A stretch of 64,000 nucleotides of DNA, taken from assembly GCA_963815125.1 (NCBI GenBank), contig CAWFFM010000002.1:868001-932000 (forward strand), read 5' to 3'. Positions within the stretch are counted from its first letter, which is position 1. The number at the start of each line of letters is the position of its first letter. This document shows positions 26,281 through 35,015 of the stretch, in pieces. Source of the DNA: Actinocatenispora sp963815125 (lineage in GTDB: Bacteria > Actinomycetota > Actinomycetes > Mycobacteriales > Micromonosporaceae). The position numbers were made by a program, and so were the translations under genes. The notes beneath the pieces were generated by a model. The model made no database searches. It was not told the DNA's origin and saw nothing but the letters and a program-made list of their open reading frames with translations.

Positions 26281-27162
26281 CTACGACACCGGCCGGGCGT
26301 ACCGCGGAGCGCTCACCCGCCGCAGCAACGACACATGCACCACGGCAGGCTCCTGGACACTGACGTTACCGCCGGCCCGCCGCACCGTATCCACAACCCC
26401 GCCCGGGATGTTCAGCGCCGCCTGCATCGTCGCCGGATCCCCGATCACCGCCACCACATACGGGCCGACCAGCGACGTCGACCCGACCGCAACCCCAGGA
26501 TGCGCGTCCACGAACGACGTCGACGCGACCACCCGCACCCCATGACCACCAGCACCGGTGATCTGCATGGCCTCAGCCCCGGCACCGCGCAGCTCCTCCA
26601 CCGCATCCAACAGCACACTCGCCGCCACCGGATCCCTCCCACCCGAGAACCGGATCGACAGACCCGTCCCATCCGCAGGCAACGTACCGGCCAGGATCCC
26701 CAACTCGTCCGCACGCTGCCGCGCATCATCCAGGGCCGCCTGACGACCCTGCTCACCCGAACTGATCTGCTGCTTCTGCGAATTCAACGAAGAGATCTCC
26801 CGCTGCAGCCGCTCCTTACGGGAATCCAGATCATCCAGGATCCGGACCAGGTCCTCCTGCCGCGCACCCGACAACGCCTGATCCTGATTGGTACTGCCCT
26901 TCAACTGCACCGCCAGGGCAAAACCCAGCAACCCGATCAACACCCCGATCAGGGCGCCGGAACGGGTAGGCAGCCGGTGAGTCCACCACCGCGGCGCACC
27001 GTGCGCGCCCTCATCGGTCGTCTCGGCCCGGTCACCCTCCCCCGTATCCGCCGAATCCACGGACTCCGGATCGGCGCCGCCATCCCCGGAACCGGTCTGT
27101 GGCGATCCGGACACCCTGGGCTCCTCCCCGTCCGGCTCCACGGGCCCACGTGACCCACTCAT
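26281..27162 (-). CDS. DUF881 family membrane protein
   Basis: In this 293-aa protein a disordered acidic N-terminus (about 1-65) precedes one TM helix (GALIGVLIGLLGFALAVQL). A short coiled coil follows (LDSRKERLQREISSLNSQKQ) and then the extracytoplasmic DUF881 domain (LLDAVEELRGAGAEAMQITG, TSLVGPYVVAVIGDPATMQA, NIPGGVVDTVRRAGGNVSVQ). The function is unknown; the operon with small basic protein and a second DUF881 protein is conserved near cell-wall/division loci of Gram-positives. The ATG overlaps the stop of the upstream gene by 4 nt, so they are coupled. Confidence 0.9.
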   Translation of the reverse strand: MSGSRGPVEPDGEEPRVSGSPQTGSGDGGADPESVDSADTGEGDRAETTDEGAHGAPRWWTHRLPTRSGALIGVLIGLLGFALAVQLKGSTNQDQALSGARQEDLVRILDDLDSRKERLQREISSLNSQKQQISSGEQGRQAALDDARQRADELGILAGTLPADGTGLSIRFSGGRDPVAASVLLDAVEELRGAGAEAMQITGAGGHGVRVVASTSFVDAHPGVAVGSTSLVGPYVVAVIGDPATMQAALNIPGGVVDTVRRAGGNVSVQEPAVVHVSLLRRVSAPRYARPVS

Positions 27163-27491
27163 GCCTTGAACACCGTCTGCCTGATCGCTGCGACATTCGC
27201 GAAGATCCGCATCCCCAGCACGACAACCACCCCCGTGGACAACTGGCCACCCACCCCCAGCTTGTCCCCCAGATAGACGATCAGCGCCGCCACCAGCACG
27301 TTGGACACGAACGAGATCACAAACTGCTTGTCGTTGAACTCCTTACGCAGCCATGCCCGCACCCCGCCGGTCACCGCGTCCAGCGCCGCCACCACCGCGA
27401 TCGGCAGGTACGCCTGCAGACCCGCCGGCACCGTCGGTTCCAGCACCAGCCCCAGCACCAGTCCGGCCACCAGAGCCACCAGAGCGATCAC
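27159..27491 (-). CDS. sbp: Small basic family protein (DUF1290)
   Basis: This 110-aa integral membrane protein has three hydrophobic segments: MIALVALVAGLVLGLVLEPT, YLPIAVVAALDAVTGGVRAW and FVISFVSNVLVAALIVYLGD. The family is named for its small size and basic charge in Bacillus (sbp, between ftsA-region genes). It has no known activity. It is translationally coupled on both sides: its start overlaps the end of the 27488 gene and its stop overlaps the next start, which suggests the three membrane proteins form a complex. Confidence 0.92.
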   Translation of the reverse strand: MIALVALVAGLVLGLVLEPTVPAGLQAYLPIAVVAALDAVTGGVRAWLRKEFNDKQFVISFVSNVLVAALIVYLGDKLGVGGQLSTGVVVVLGMRIFANVAAIRQTVFKA

Positions 27492-28423
27492 CGGGTGTGC
27501 CTCGGACGCGACGGAGAGGGAGACGTACTCGGCCGTCGCACCGGATGCGCGTACCGCAACTGCGGGTCCGGCGCGGCCGGCAACACCAGCTCACCCGACG
27601 AACCCATCGTGAAACCCATGTGGTAACGCTTCGCGAAGTCACGATAGCGCGCCGCGGTACCCGACGCCCCGAACCGCGTCCGCATCGACGGCGGGCCCAC
27701 CGCACTCACCCGGTACGGGCTGGCCACCGGCCGGAAATCCACCAGAATCGCCTCTCCAGCGGTACGGATCGTCGACGTGGCGCCCAACCGCTGGTTGTCC
27801 ACCGCGATCGCCTCCGCTCCGTCCCGCCACAACTCGTTCACCACGTATTGCAGGTCCAGGTCCAGCACCCGACCAAGGTTCTCCGAACTGGCCTGACCGG
27901 TCACCGGATCCTTGGGATCCGGCGCATCGGTCAGCGTCACCGTCACCCCGGGACCGGCAACCTTCGACAACCCGGTCGCCGACTCCAGGCCACGCAACCG
28001 CTCAGCATCCTTAGCGCCCGCACTGTCCGACGACAGAGCCCGATCCCGGTCCCGGGTCACCGTGCTTCGCAGTGCGTTGTCCTCACGCTGCAACCGGTCG
28101 GTCTCCGCGCGCTGGCTCTTGACCTCCCGGACCAGCTTGTCCCGGGCCCGGTTCGCCTCCGGCTGCGCCGCCACCGCGTGCTGGTAGGCCACCGCCAGTA
28201 AGACTCCGAACACCACCATGACCGCCGCTGTGCCGAGCTTGCCCAGCCCGCGCTGCCACCAGGGCTCCGGTCCGTCCAGTCGACGGCGTTCAGCCGCAGC
28301 CGCGTACCCGGGCTCCAGCGAAGACTCGTACAGCCTGGCCAACAGATCCGCGCCGAATGCCTTGCCCCAGGTGTTACCGGTCGGCCCGGGCCCACTCGGA
28401 TCATGCGAGGGCGGGCGGGTCAT
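27488..28423 (-). CDS. DUF881 family membrane protein (second copy)
   Basis: This 311-aa paralogue of the 26281 gene has a cytoplasmic N-terminus, a TM helix (LGTAAVMVVFGVLLAVAYQH) and a coiled coil (VREVKSQRAETDRLQREDNA). The DUF881 domain includes VAGPGVTVTLTDAPDPKDPV, LQYVVNELWRDGAEAIAVDN and TSTIRTAGEAILVDFRPVAS. The ATG at 28423 overlaps the stop of the upstream phosphatidyltransferase gene (ATGA), so I chose it over a longer reading. An unstructured basic tail (RRPSTSPSPSRPRH) ends the chain. Pairing of two DUF881 proteins with the small basic protein is conserved. Confidence 0.9.
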   Translation of the reverse strand: MTRPPSHDPSGPGPTGNTWGKAFGADLLARLYESSLEPGYAAAAERRRLDGPEPWWQRGLGKLGTAAVMVVFGVLLAVAYQHAVAAQPEANRARDKLVREVKSQRAETDRLQREDNALRSTVTRDRDRALSSDSAGAKDAERLRGLESATGLSKVAGPGVTVTLTDAPDPKDPVTGQASSENLGRVLDLDLQYVVNELWRDGAEAIAVDNQRLGATSTIRTAGEAILVDFRPVASPYRVSAVGPPSMRTRFGASGTAARYRDFAKRYHMGFTMGSSGELVLPAAPDPQLRYAHPVRRPSTSPSPSRPRHTR

Positions 28424-29037
28424 CGCCGGCCAGCCCTCGCCACCCGCACCACCTGTACGACCTGGATCAGGTACAGCACGGCGGCGTACCAGTAGAGGGC
28501 GGCACCCCACAACGCCAGCGCCCAACCCAGTGGCTGCCCCACCACCTGCATCCACCCGCCCAGGGTCGCAAACAGCAGCACGGGGAAGGCGAACATCAAC
28601 ACGAACGTTGCTGTCTTGCCCAGGTAGTGCACCTGCAGGGACTGGTAGCCGTGATGCCAGAGCACCGGGAAGCTCGACGCCACGGCCACCTCACGCAGCA
28701 ACAGAACCGCCGTGAGTTGCCAGGGCACCACGCCACGGGCGGTCAGGGCGAGCACGGTGACCACGATGTACGCCCGGTCGGTCACCGGATCCAGTAGCTG
28801 ACCGAGCCGGGTGACCTGGTTGAGGCGTCGGGCGAGCTGACCGTCCACCCAGTCGGTCGACGCACCCACCGCCAGGACAACCAGTGCCGCCAGGTTCTGG
28901 TGGGTGACCAGGAGCAGATAGACGAAGAGTGGTACCCCGCCGAGCCGGACAAGACTCACCAGGTTCGGCAGGGTGAAGACCCGATGCGAGACGACCTGTC
29001 CGCTGCCGGCCGTGACGGGCACCGATCGGCGCGCCAT
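28420..29037 (-). CDS. CDP-alcohol phosphatidyltransferase family protein (PgsA-like)
   Basis: This 205-aa membrane enzyme has the full CDP-OH-P signature D-x2-D-G-x2-A-R-x8-G-x3-D-x3-D, seen as DWVDGQLARRL and then RLGQLLDPVTD. The family transfers a phosphatidyl group from CDP-diacylglycerol to an alcohol such as glycerol-3-phosphate or another phospholipid headgroup. In actinobacterial gene order this copy is the one usually called PgsA2/cardiolipin-synthase-like; the acceptor is not certain. It opens the operon of DUF881 / small basic / DUF881 genes and is coupled to the next gene by a 4-nt overlap. Confidence 0.9.
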   Translation of the reverse strand: MARRSVPVTAGSGQVVSHRVFTLPNLVSLVRLGGVPLFVYLLLVTHQNLAALVVLAVGASTDWVDGQLARRLNQVTRLGQLLDPVTDRAYIVVTVLALTARGVVPWQLTAVLLLREVAVASSFPVLWHHGYQSLQVHYLGKTATFVLMFAFPVLLFATLGGWMQVVGQPLGWALALWGAALYWYAAVLYLIQVVQVVRVARAGRR

Positions 29038-29333
29038 CTGGCCTCCCCTCCACGGCCACCCGGACCCGGTGGCGGGCCGAACGCAACGTGGACGTCCGGC
29101 ACGGGTGGGCGCTGCGCTTCCCAGCTAGCAATCGCCGTCATCGTAGCCGCTGCTCGCTTCATGATCAGCGGCGACTGGCTCTGGTGGGTTGGTGTCGTGT
29201 CGAGTTGTGAGGTGTGGCATGTCGGGTAATGCATCCTAGGAAGCTAGTTTTTAACGAAACGCCGACAGAACCCCCGCGCCGGCGATCTTGGCCTTGCGCT
29301 ACGCTGTTGTCGCCATCGGAACGTCGTTGGCAT

Positions 29334-29407
<74 letters not shown>

Positions 29408-29412
29408 CAGGC

Positions 29413-29444
29413 AGCCCTGACGGAAGTCGACTTCCGTCAGGGCT
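29413..29444. terminator. 32-bp perfect palindrome after tRNA-Pro
   Basis: AGCCCTGACGGAAGTC (29413-29428) abuts its exact complement (29429-29444), starting 5 nt after the tRNA. It should act as the tRNA terminator/processing hairpin. Confidence 0.7.
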
Positions 29445-29448
29445 TCGT

Positions 29449-29476
29449 CGTTTTCGGGCGGATCCGCCCGAAAACG
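29449..29476. terminator. 28-bp perfect palindrome, second in tandem
   Basis: CGTTTTCGGGCGGA (29449-29462) abuts its exact complement (29463-29476), only 4 nt after the previous palindrome. It contains TTTT on both strands, so it may be a bidirectional terminator. Confidence 0.65.
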
Positions 29477-29573
29477 CATCTGGCTGCCATGGACACCCAT
29501 CGGAAACCCGAAGGGCCTCCTCACCACGACAGGAGCGGCCCGCCACCCCGGTCACAGTGCCCGATGACCGCAG

Positions 29574-29620
29574 GACGTGCGGATACGGGCACACCCCCCC
29601 GGTTCCCGTATCCGCACGTC
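29574..29620. terminator. 16-bp stem hairpin in the gap before the MarR gene
   Basis: GACGTGCGGATACGGG (29574-29589) pairs perfectly with 29605-29620 around a 15-nt loop with a C-run. It lies about 130 bp beyond the stop of the minus-strand MarR gene. The rest of the 29477-29748 gap shows no coding or RNA signal that I can support. Confidence 0.5.
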
Positions 29621-29748
29621 GGACCCCGTAGCGAGCTGCGGTTGTACACCTCACAATAATTGCCGGTGGGCAAGAAACAAGGTCAGCTCGCCAGGTGGCG
29701 GCTTTTGCGGAAAATGAGAGTCACGACTGTCACCCGCAAGTGGCGGGC

Positions 29749-30219
29749 TCAGGCCAACCGACGAGCACCCCGGGCAACGTCACCGTGGGCTGCGGCCTGA
29801 AACTCGGTCAACCCGGAGAGCAGTGCACTTCGTGCCGCCGGCGGCATCGCCGACAATATCCTGGCCAGTTCCTCGCGCCGGCGACCCCGGATCTCTGCGA
29901 GCAGTCGCGATCCCTGACCGGAAACCCGGACATGGATCACCCGACGGTCATGCTTCGCTGTCTCACGTGCCAGCAGGCCTGCGGCCTCGAGCCGGTCACA
30001 CAACCGGCTCACGGAGGAAATGCCGATGCCCAGGGCGACGGCCAGCTCTCCGATGGTCGGGTCCGCCCCGGCCTCCACCGCGTGCAGCACGCTGAGCTGG
30101 GTGCTCGAAATCCGTTCTCCGGTACCGTCCACGGCCTGCGACCACACGGTCACCAAGGCATGGATTGCCGGCTCCACCGCTTCGGCGAGCTCGTCCACAG
30201 GCCCGGTACCTCGCTGCAT
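29749..30219 (-). CDS. MarR family transcriptional regulator
   Basis: The 156-aa protein begins MQRGTGPVDELAEAVEPAIH. Its winged helix lies at about 45-110: SSTQLSVLHAVEAGADPTIG, ELAVALGIGISSVSRLCDRL, EAAGLLARETAKHDRRVIHV. A C-terminal dimer helix follows. The wing has the typical DRR motif. I chose the ATG at 30219 over 30261 because residues before it do not align with MarR proteins. The nearest other gene is the VanJ-like phosphoesterase, upstream on the same strand, with 160 bp between, so the target is unclear. Confidence 0.88.
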   Translation of the reverse strand: MQRGTGPVDELAEAVEPAIHALVTVWSQAVDGTGERISSTQLSVLHAVEAGADPTIGELAVALGIGISSVSRLCDRLEAAGLLARETAKHDRRVIHVRVSGQGSRLLAEIRGRRREELARILSAMPPAARSALLSGLTEFQAAAHGDVARGARRLA

Positions 30220-30380
30220 GACTCCATTTTGCCTTGTCCGGCGCGGTGCGCCGCAGTGCACCGAGGGATCGTGCGCACCCGTACGTAGGTCTGGGGTGCG
30301 TCAGTCAGTGTATGCGCGCCCCTGTACCCAGCAGCATGTCGTACGAACCATCGATGGCCGGGCGGACCTGGTCCACCGCG

Positions 30381-31379
30381 CTACCGGGCGACCCGGAACT
30401 CAGCGGACGCCGCACGGTGGTCACTGTCACCGGTACGTGCCACCGTGGCACTGGTGGCGGTCAGGCCACGGTAGAGCAGCTGGTCCGGCCGGGTGATCGG
30501 GAAGGCCGCCGGCCAGGTGAAGCCGAATCCTGCGCCGGCCTCACGCTGCGCATCACGCAACGGCGGGACCAGTCGGCCAAGTTGCCGGTCGGTGCTGGCG
30601 GTGTTCAGGTCGCCGAGCAGCAGCAGGTGCGCCGCCGGATCACTGCGTACCTGGGCGGTCAGGCGCTCCAGAGTCCGGTCACGGACCCGGTCTGCGCCGG
30701 GCCGCACCGAGGCGAGGTGCACGACGTACACCTTGACAGAACCCCACCTGGTCGCCACGTCTGCCCGCAGTGCCCGGTTCCAGCCGAGGTTCAGATCGAC
30801 CGGACCACCACCGGTCAACCGATAGCGGCTCCACAGGCCCACCGTACCGACGGTCAGATGGTAGGGATACGCGCCGTTGAGTGCCCGGGTCGCCGTTGGG
30901 GCGGAGAGTTCCTGTACAGCGACCAGATCAGCGCGGGTCCGCACGAGAGCGGCGACCGTGGCGGCGGGCCGGGGATTGGCCGCATCGAGATTCTGGGTGA
31001 TCGCACGGAACTCGCCGGTCGCGCTGGGGCCGGGGAGGAACGCCGCACCGAACATCAGGACCCAGACCAGCACGGGCGCGACCAGTGCGATGCCACCGGC
31101 CCGGGACCGGTTGACCAACGCGGCGAATCCGACCGGGAGGACCAGCAGCCCCAACCAGGGCAGGAAACTCTCGACCACGACACTCAGGCTGGCCACATCG
31201 GGTACCAACCGGTGCCCGAGCAGCAACGCGACGATGATCGCCGAAGCGAGCACGGTCGGTAGATCGCGGAACCACCACGGCCGGTGCCGGGCGGTGATCA
31301 GCCGGGTCGCTCTGGGCGGCGGCGCATCACGGGCCTGCCCGTCCCCACCACGCCGGCCGCGCTTCGTCTCCCCCGCCAC
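30381..31379 (-). CDS. VanJ-like membrane endonuclease/exonuclease/phosphatase family protein
   Basis: This 332-aa protein has two to three N-terminal TM segments: LPTVLASAIIVALLLGHRLV, SFLPWLGLLVLPVGFAALVN and GIALVAPVLVWVLMFGAAFL. An extracytoplasmic EEP catalytic domain follows with ITQNLDAANP, ADLVAVQEL, HLASVR, LLLGDLNTAS and the terminal GDSDHRAASAEF, covering the Asn/Glu metal site and the Asp-His pair. This architecture matches Streptomyces VanJ/StaP-type proteins that confer teicoplanin resistance by acting on undecaprenyl pyrophosphate. No vanHAX genes are nearby, so a resistance role is only a possibility. The start is GTG at 31379. Confidence 0.82.
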   Translation of the reverse strand: MAGETKRGRRGGDGQARDAPPPRATRLITARHRPWWFRDLPTVLASAIIVALLLGHRLVPDVASLSVVVESFLPWLGLLVLPVGFAALVNRSRAGGIALVAPVLVWVLMFGAAFLPGPSATGEFRAITQNLDAANPRPAATVAALVRTRADLVAVQELSAPTATRALNGAYPYHLTVGTVGLWSRYRLTGGGPVDLNLGWNRALRADVATRWGSVKVYVVHLASVRPGADRVRDRTLERLTAQVRSDPAAHLLLLGDLNTASTDRQLGRLVPPLRDAQREAGAGFGFTWPAAFPITRPDQLLYRGLTATSATVARTGDSDHRAASAEFRVAR

Positions 31380-31469
31380 AGCTCACATTGTTCCGCGCGT
31401 CATGACGGGCCGGTACCGCAGTACCAGGAGAATCCACGAGCACGCCCACCGTGTGGATGGAAAGGCAGA

Positions 31470-32258
31470 TCAGGCAGCGAGGAACCGGGACAGGAACGCT
31501 CTGGTCCGTGGATTGCGCGGATTGTCCAGTACTTCGGCCGGGCTGCCTGTCTCGACCACGACACCGTCGTCCATGAAGACCACGCGGTCGGCCACCTGCC
31601 GGGCGAAGGCGATCTCGTGCGTCACCACCAGCATGGTCAGCCCATCGGCGGCCAGGCCCCGCATGGTCGCGAGTACCTCGCCCACCAGTTCCGGGTCCAG
31701 TGCGCTGGTCGGCTCGTCGAACAGCATCAAGTCCGGGCGCATCGCCAGCGCACGGGCGATCGCGACCCGCTGCTGCTGGCCACCGGACAGTTGTCGGGGA
31801 TAGACCCCCGCCTTGTCCGCCAGCCCGACCCGGTCGAGCAGTTCCCGGGCCTCGGCCAGTGCCTGGGCACGTGGCCGACGCAGCACCCCGACCGGAGCCT
31901 CGATGACATTGGCCAGCACCGTCAGGTGTGGGAACAGGTTGAAGTGCTGGAACACCATTCCCACGCGGCGCCGGTCACGGGCGACGACCCGGTCCGGCAA
32001 CCGGCGCAGCCGGCCACCCCGGCGCCGGTAACCCACCAGTTCACCGTGCACGGAGATCGCCCCCGCCTCGATGCTCTCCAGTCGGTTCACCGACCGCAGG
32101 AAGGTGGACTTTCCGGAACCCGACGGACCGAGGATCACCACGACCTCCCCCGGATACACGTCCAGATCGATGCCCTTGAGCACCTCCAACTGTCCGAAAC
32201 TCTTGCAGACCCCCCGGGCCCGCAACAACGGCTCTGCGCGGTCAACGGTCCCGTTCAC
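31470..32258 (-). CDS. Polar amino-acid ABC transporter, ATP-binding protein (GlnQ/EhuA-like)
   Basis: This 262-aa ABC ATPase has Walker A GPSGSGKST, Q-loop VFQHFNLFPHLTV, signature LSGGQQQR, Walker B LMLFDEPTSALD and the H-loop VVTHEI. These match the PAAT family that imports amino acids or compatible solutes. GTG at 32258 overlaps the permease stop (GTGA), and GGAGGTGA lies just upstream, so both subunits are co-translated. Basic residues around 80-95 (RRRGGRLRRLPDR) form an insertion between Walker A and Q-loop. It is the last gene of the amidase/SBP/permease/ATPase operon. Confidence 0.93.
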   Translation of the reverse strand: MNGTVDRAEPLLRARGVCKSFGQLEVLKGIDLDVYPGEVVVILGPSGSGKSTFLRSVNRLESIEAGAISVHGELVGYRRRGGRLRRLPDRVVARDRRRVGMVFQHFNLFPHLTVLANVIEAPVGVLRRPRAQALAEARELLDRVGLADKAGVYPRQLSGGQQQRVAIARALAMRPDLMLFDEPTSALDPELVGEVLATMRGLAADGLTMLVVTHEIAFARQVADRVVFMDDGVVVETGSPAEVLDNPRNPRTRAFLSRFLAA

Positions 32259-33241
32259 CGGTCACCTCCGGGGTGAGGCATCTTCGGTCTCCGTCGGATC
32301 TTCAGGAACTCGAGAAAGTTCGGCGGGTTGTGTCGTGTCGCCCCGCGCGCGTAGTGCCTTTCCACGAAGTACTGGCCGGCGTAGAGCACCGAGGTGATGA
32401 TCAGGTACCACAGGCAAGCGACGACCAGTAGCGGAATGGTCTGGAAGGTGCGGTTGTACACCGCCTGCACCGTGTAGAGCAGATCGGACAGGGCGATCAC
32501 GCTGACCAGCGCGGTTGCCTTGACCATGTTGATCACCTGGTTGCCGGTGGGCGGCACGATGAACCGCATCGCCTGTGGCAGTACCACCCGCATCAGTGTC
32601 CGGGTCCGGCTCATCGCCAGTGCCTGCGCCGCCTCGGCCTGGCCCGGGTCGACCGACAGCAGGCCCCCGCGCACGATCTCCGCCATGTATGCACCCTCGT
32701 TGAGGCCCAGTCCAAGGATCGCCGCCAGCATCGGGGTGATCAGCGCGTTGGTCTGCCAGTGCAGCACCTCCGGGCCGAAGGGGATACCCAGAGACAGCCG
32801 GGGCAACAGCGCGGACAGGTTGAACCAGAAGATCAACTGGACGAGCAGCGGGGTGCCCCGGAAGAACCAGACGTAGGCTCCGCAGACCGACCGCATCAGC
32901 GGGTTGCGTGACAGCCGTCCGACGGCGAGTACGACACCCAGCACAATTCCGATCACCATCGCCACGACGGTCAGTTCCAGAGTCGTCGCGATACCCCGGC
33001 CCACCGACCGGGCGTTGAACCAGGCCGCGACCACACCCCATTCGAAACGGTGGTTGGTGACCAGGAGGTGCGCCAGCTGAGCCAGCAGCACCAGGACGAC
33101 CGCACCGGCCACCCAGCGCCACGGGTGGCGGTCCGGCGCGGCGTCCGCGACATCGTCGGTCAGTTCGGCTGGTACGTCCGTTGGTGCAGTGACCTCGGAC
33201 TGCGCGCTGGGACGCACTGATTTGTCCACATTCATACTCAT
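32255..33241 (-). CDS. Polar amino-acid ABC transporter, permease
   Basis: The 328-aa integral membrane subunit has a cytoplasmic N-terminal extension of about 45 residues and then five or six TM helices. The PAAT permease motif is present: RGIATTLELTVVAMVIGIVL, VWFFRGTPLLVQLIFWF, EGAYMAEIVRGGLLSVDPGQ and EAAQALAMSR (the EAA loop that docks on the ATPase), then PPTGNQVINMVKATALVSVI. A single permease gene suggests a homodimer. Its start overlaps the stop of the binding protein by one base (TGATG), and its stop overlaps the ATPase start. Confidence 0.93.
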   Translation of the reverse strand: MSMNVDKSVRPSAQSEVTAPTDVPAELTDDVADAAPDRHPWRWVAGAVVLVLLAQLAHLLVTNHRFEWGVVAAWFNARSVGRGIATTLELTVVAMVIGIVLGVVLAVGRLSRNPLMRSVCGAYVWFFRGTPLLVQLIFWFNLSALLPRLSLGIPFGPEVLHWQTNALITPMLAAILGLGLNEGAYMAEIVRGGLLSVDPGQAEAAQALAMSRTRTLMRVVLPQAMRFIVPPTGNQVINMVKATALVSVIALSDLLYTVQAVYNRTFQTIPLLVVACLWYLIITSVLYAGQYFVERHYARGATRHNPPNFLEFLKIRRRPKMPHPGGDR

Positions 33242-34158
33242 CAGCTCGTGGCCAGATTGACGCCAGGCTTCGCTATCTTGTTACGGTCCAGTCCGTACCG
33301 CTTCATGATGCTGGCGTACGTGCCGTTGTCTACGAGCTTCTGCAGCGCCGCCAGCAACACACCGCGCAGCGCCGACCCCTTCGGTACCACCGCACCCTGG
33401 TACAGGTCCTCGAACCCGTTCTTCTGCGAAGTGCCGGCCAGCTGCAACTGGCCCTTTGACTCCTTGACGAAGTAGGTCAGCGGCGCCTCAGAGGAGAAGA
33501 AGGCGTCCGCGCGACCGGACCGGACGGCAAGGATCGAGCTCGGCTGGTCCTTGTACGACTGCACCCGTACGGCCGGCTTGCCGCTGGCCACGCAGGTCCG
33601 GGCCTGGGTTTTGACGACCTTCTCCGCGGAGCCGCCGGCCTGCACCGCGATCCGCAGGCCGCAGGTGTCACCGAGGCCGTTGAGATGCTTCGGGTTGCCG
33701 TGCGGCACCGCGAACACCACGAACTCCCGGACCCAGTCCACGAAGTCGGCGGAGGTCTGGCGTTCCTTGAAATCACCGATGGGACCGAACGCGAAATCGT
33801 AGCGACCCGCGGCGATCCCGGTCAGCTCGCCGGGCAGCCCGTCGACGGTGGCCTGCCGGGTCCGTACCCCGAGGACCTGCCCGACCGCGGTCAGCATGTC
33901 GGTCGCCGCACCGGTGACATTGCCCGCCCCGACCACCGTGTAGGGCGGGAAGGAGCCGCTGTCGACCGACGTGAGCACACCGGACTTCCTGATCCTGGCG
34001 GGCAACTGGTCGTGCAGCGACTTGTCGACCTGCTGGTGGGCACCACTGTCCGGGCCCTTCGCCTTACTGGGAGTGCCGGGATCGTTGGCGCAGCCGGCGC
34101 TTCCCGCCAGAGCCAGTGCGACAAACGCGCCGACGGCGGCACGGGTCATCGAACGCAT
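33241..34158 (-). CDS. Amino-acid ABC transporter substrate-binding lipoprotein
   Basis: This 305-aa family 3 extracellular solute-binding protein has a signal peptide ending in LALAGSAGC, placing the probable lipid-modified cysteine at residue 23. Motifs include SVDSGSFPPYTVVG, GVRTRQATVDGLPGELTGIA, GRYDFAFGPIGDFKERQTSA and a hinge ending ALQKLVDNGTYASIMKRYGL. The R-D pair usual for amino-acid carboxylate binding is plausible but the ligand cannot be read. The ATG at 34158 has AGAGGAAG upstream and overlaps the end of the amidase gene by 13 nt. It probably feeds the permease/ATPase next in the operon. Confidence 0.92.
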   Translation of the reverse strand: MRSMTRAAVGAFVALALAGSAGCANDPGTPSKAKGPDSGAHQQVDKSLHDQLPARIRKSGVLTSVDSGSFPPYTVVGAGNVTGAATDMLTAVGQVLGVRTRQATVDGLPGELTGIAAGRYDFAFGPIGDFKERQTSADFVDWVREFVVFAVPHGNPKHLNGLGDTCGLRIAVQAGGSAEKVVKTQARTCVASGKPAVRVQSYKDQPSSILAVRSGRADAFFSSEAPLTYFVKESKGQLQLAGTSQKNGFEDLYQGAVVPKGSALRGVLLAALQKLVDNGTYASIMKRYGLDRNKIAKPGVNLATS

Positions 34159-35015
34159 CGGGCAACTTCCTCTCGATCGAACCGGTCGGTGCCGGCGGTG
34201 GGGGCTGGTACGACGCCGCTCGACGGACGGGGCACGGGGTCGACGGCGAACCGCCGGTTGGCCAGTACCGGTAGCCGGGTCCTGGCGTCCTCGATCCGTT
34301 CCGCCGACACCTCGCCGAACAGCAGGCCGGGCTGCTCGCCGAGCCGCGCGGCGACGACGCCGAGCGGATCGACGATCATGGAGCTGCCGATGTTGCGGGA
34401 CCCGCACTCCCCCGCCCCGATCACGTAGACGGTGTTCTCCACGGCGCGGGCCGCCAGCATCAGCTCCCAGTGCCGTTCCTTCTGTGGTCCCCTGACCCAT
34501 GCGGCCGGTAGGACGAGAACGTGCGCTCCGGACAGGGTCAGTACCCGGGCGAGCTCCGGGAACCGGATGTCATAGCAGGTCATCAAGCCAACGGTGAGAC
34601 CAGCGCAGTCGAAGGTGACCGGCGGGTTGTCCGCCGCGACGACGTTCTCGGATTCCATCGAGCCGAATGCGTCGTAGAGGTGCAGTTTGCGGTACACCAC
34701 GTCGACACGTCCCTGCCGCAGCACCACCAGGGTGTTGTAGGCGCGGCCACCGGGACCTGGTTCGTGCACCCCCGCGACCACGCTGAGTCCCCGGCCAGCG
34801 GTGGCCCCGGCCAGTTCGGTGACGAACGGACCGGACAGTGGCTGCGCCGCCGTCCGTAACCTGCTGAAGTCGTCGGTGAAGCGTGCCAGTACGCCTTCCG
34901 GCAGCACCAGCAGATCAGCTCCGCCGGCGGCGGCGCGGTCGATCAGATCGGTACAGGTTCGCAGGTTGTTCTGCCAGTTCCCGCTGGCGGCGAACTGGCC
35001 GACGGCGATACGCAT
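34146..35015 (-). CDS. Carbon-nitrogen hydrolase (nitrilase superfamily amidase)
   Basis: This 289-aa cytoplasmic enzyme carries the Glu-Lys-Cys triad: E in LVLPEGV (about 40), K in VYRKLHLYD (about 110) and C in MTCYDIRFPE (about 147), with the usual second Glu region. It looks most like omega-amidase/deaminated-glutathione amidase relatives that hydrolyse amides or N-carbamoyl compounds. It is coupled to the Pht5-like gene before it (1-nt overlap) and to the binding protein after it (13-nt overlap), so its substrate is probably the compound imported by this ABC system or a breakdown product. Confidence 0.9.
   Translation of the reverse strand: MRIAVGQFAASGNWQNNLRTCTDLIDRAAAGGADLLVLPEGVLARFTDDFSRLRTAAQPLSGPFVTELAGATAGRGLSVVAGVHEPGPGGRAYNTLVVLRQGRVDVVYRKLHLYDAFGSMESENVVAADNPPVTFDCAGLTVGLMTCYDIRFPELARVLTLSGAHVLVLPAAWVRGPQKERHWELMLAARAVENTVYVIGAGECGSRNIGSSMIVDPLGVVAARLGEQPGLLFGEVSAERIEDARTRLPVLANRRFAVDPVPRPSSGVVPAPTAGTDRFDREEVARCVR

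Noticed and set aside
30234..31262. 342-codon open frame on the plus strand
   Set aside because: It is antisense to the VanJ-like gene, which has a complete EEP active site.
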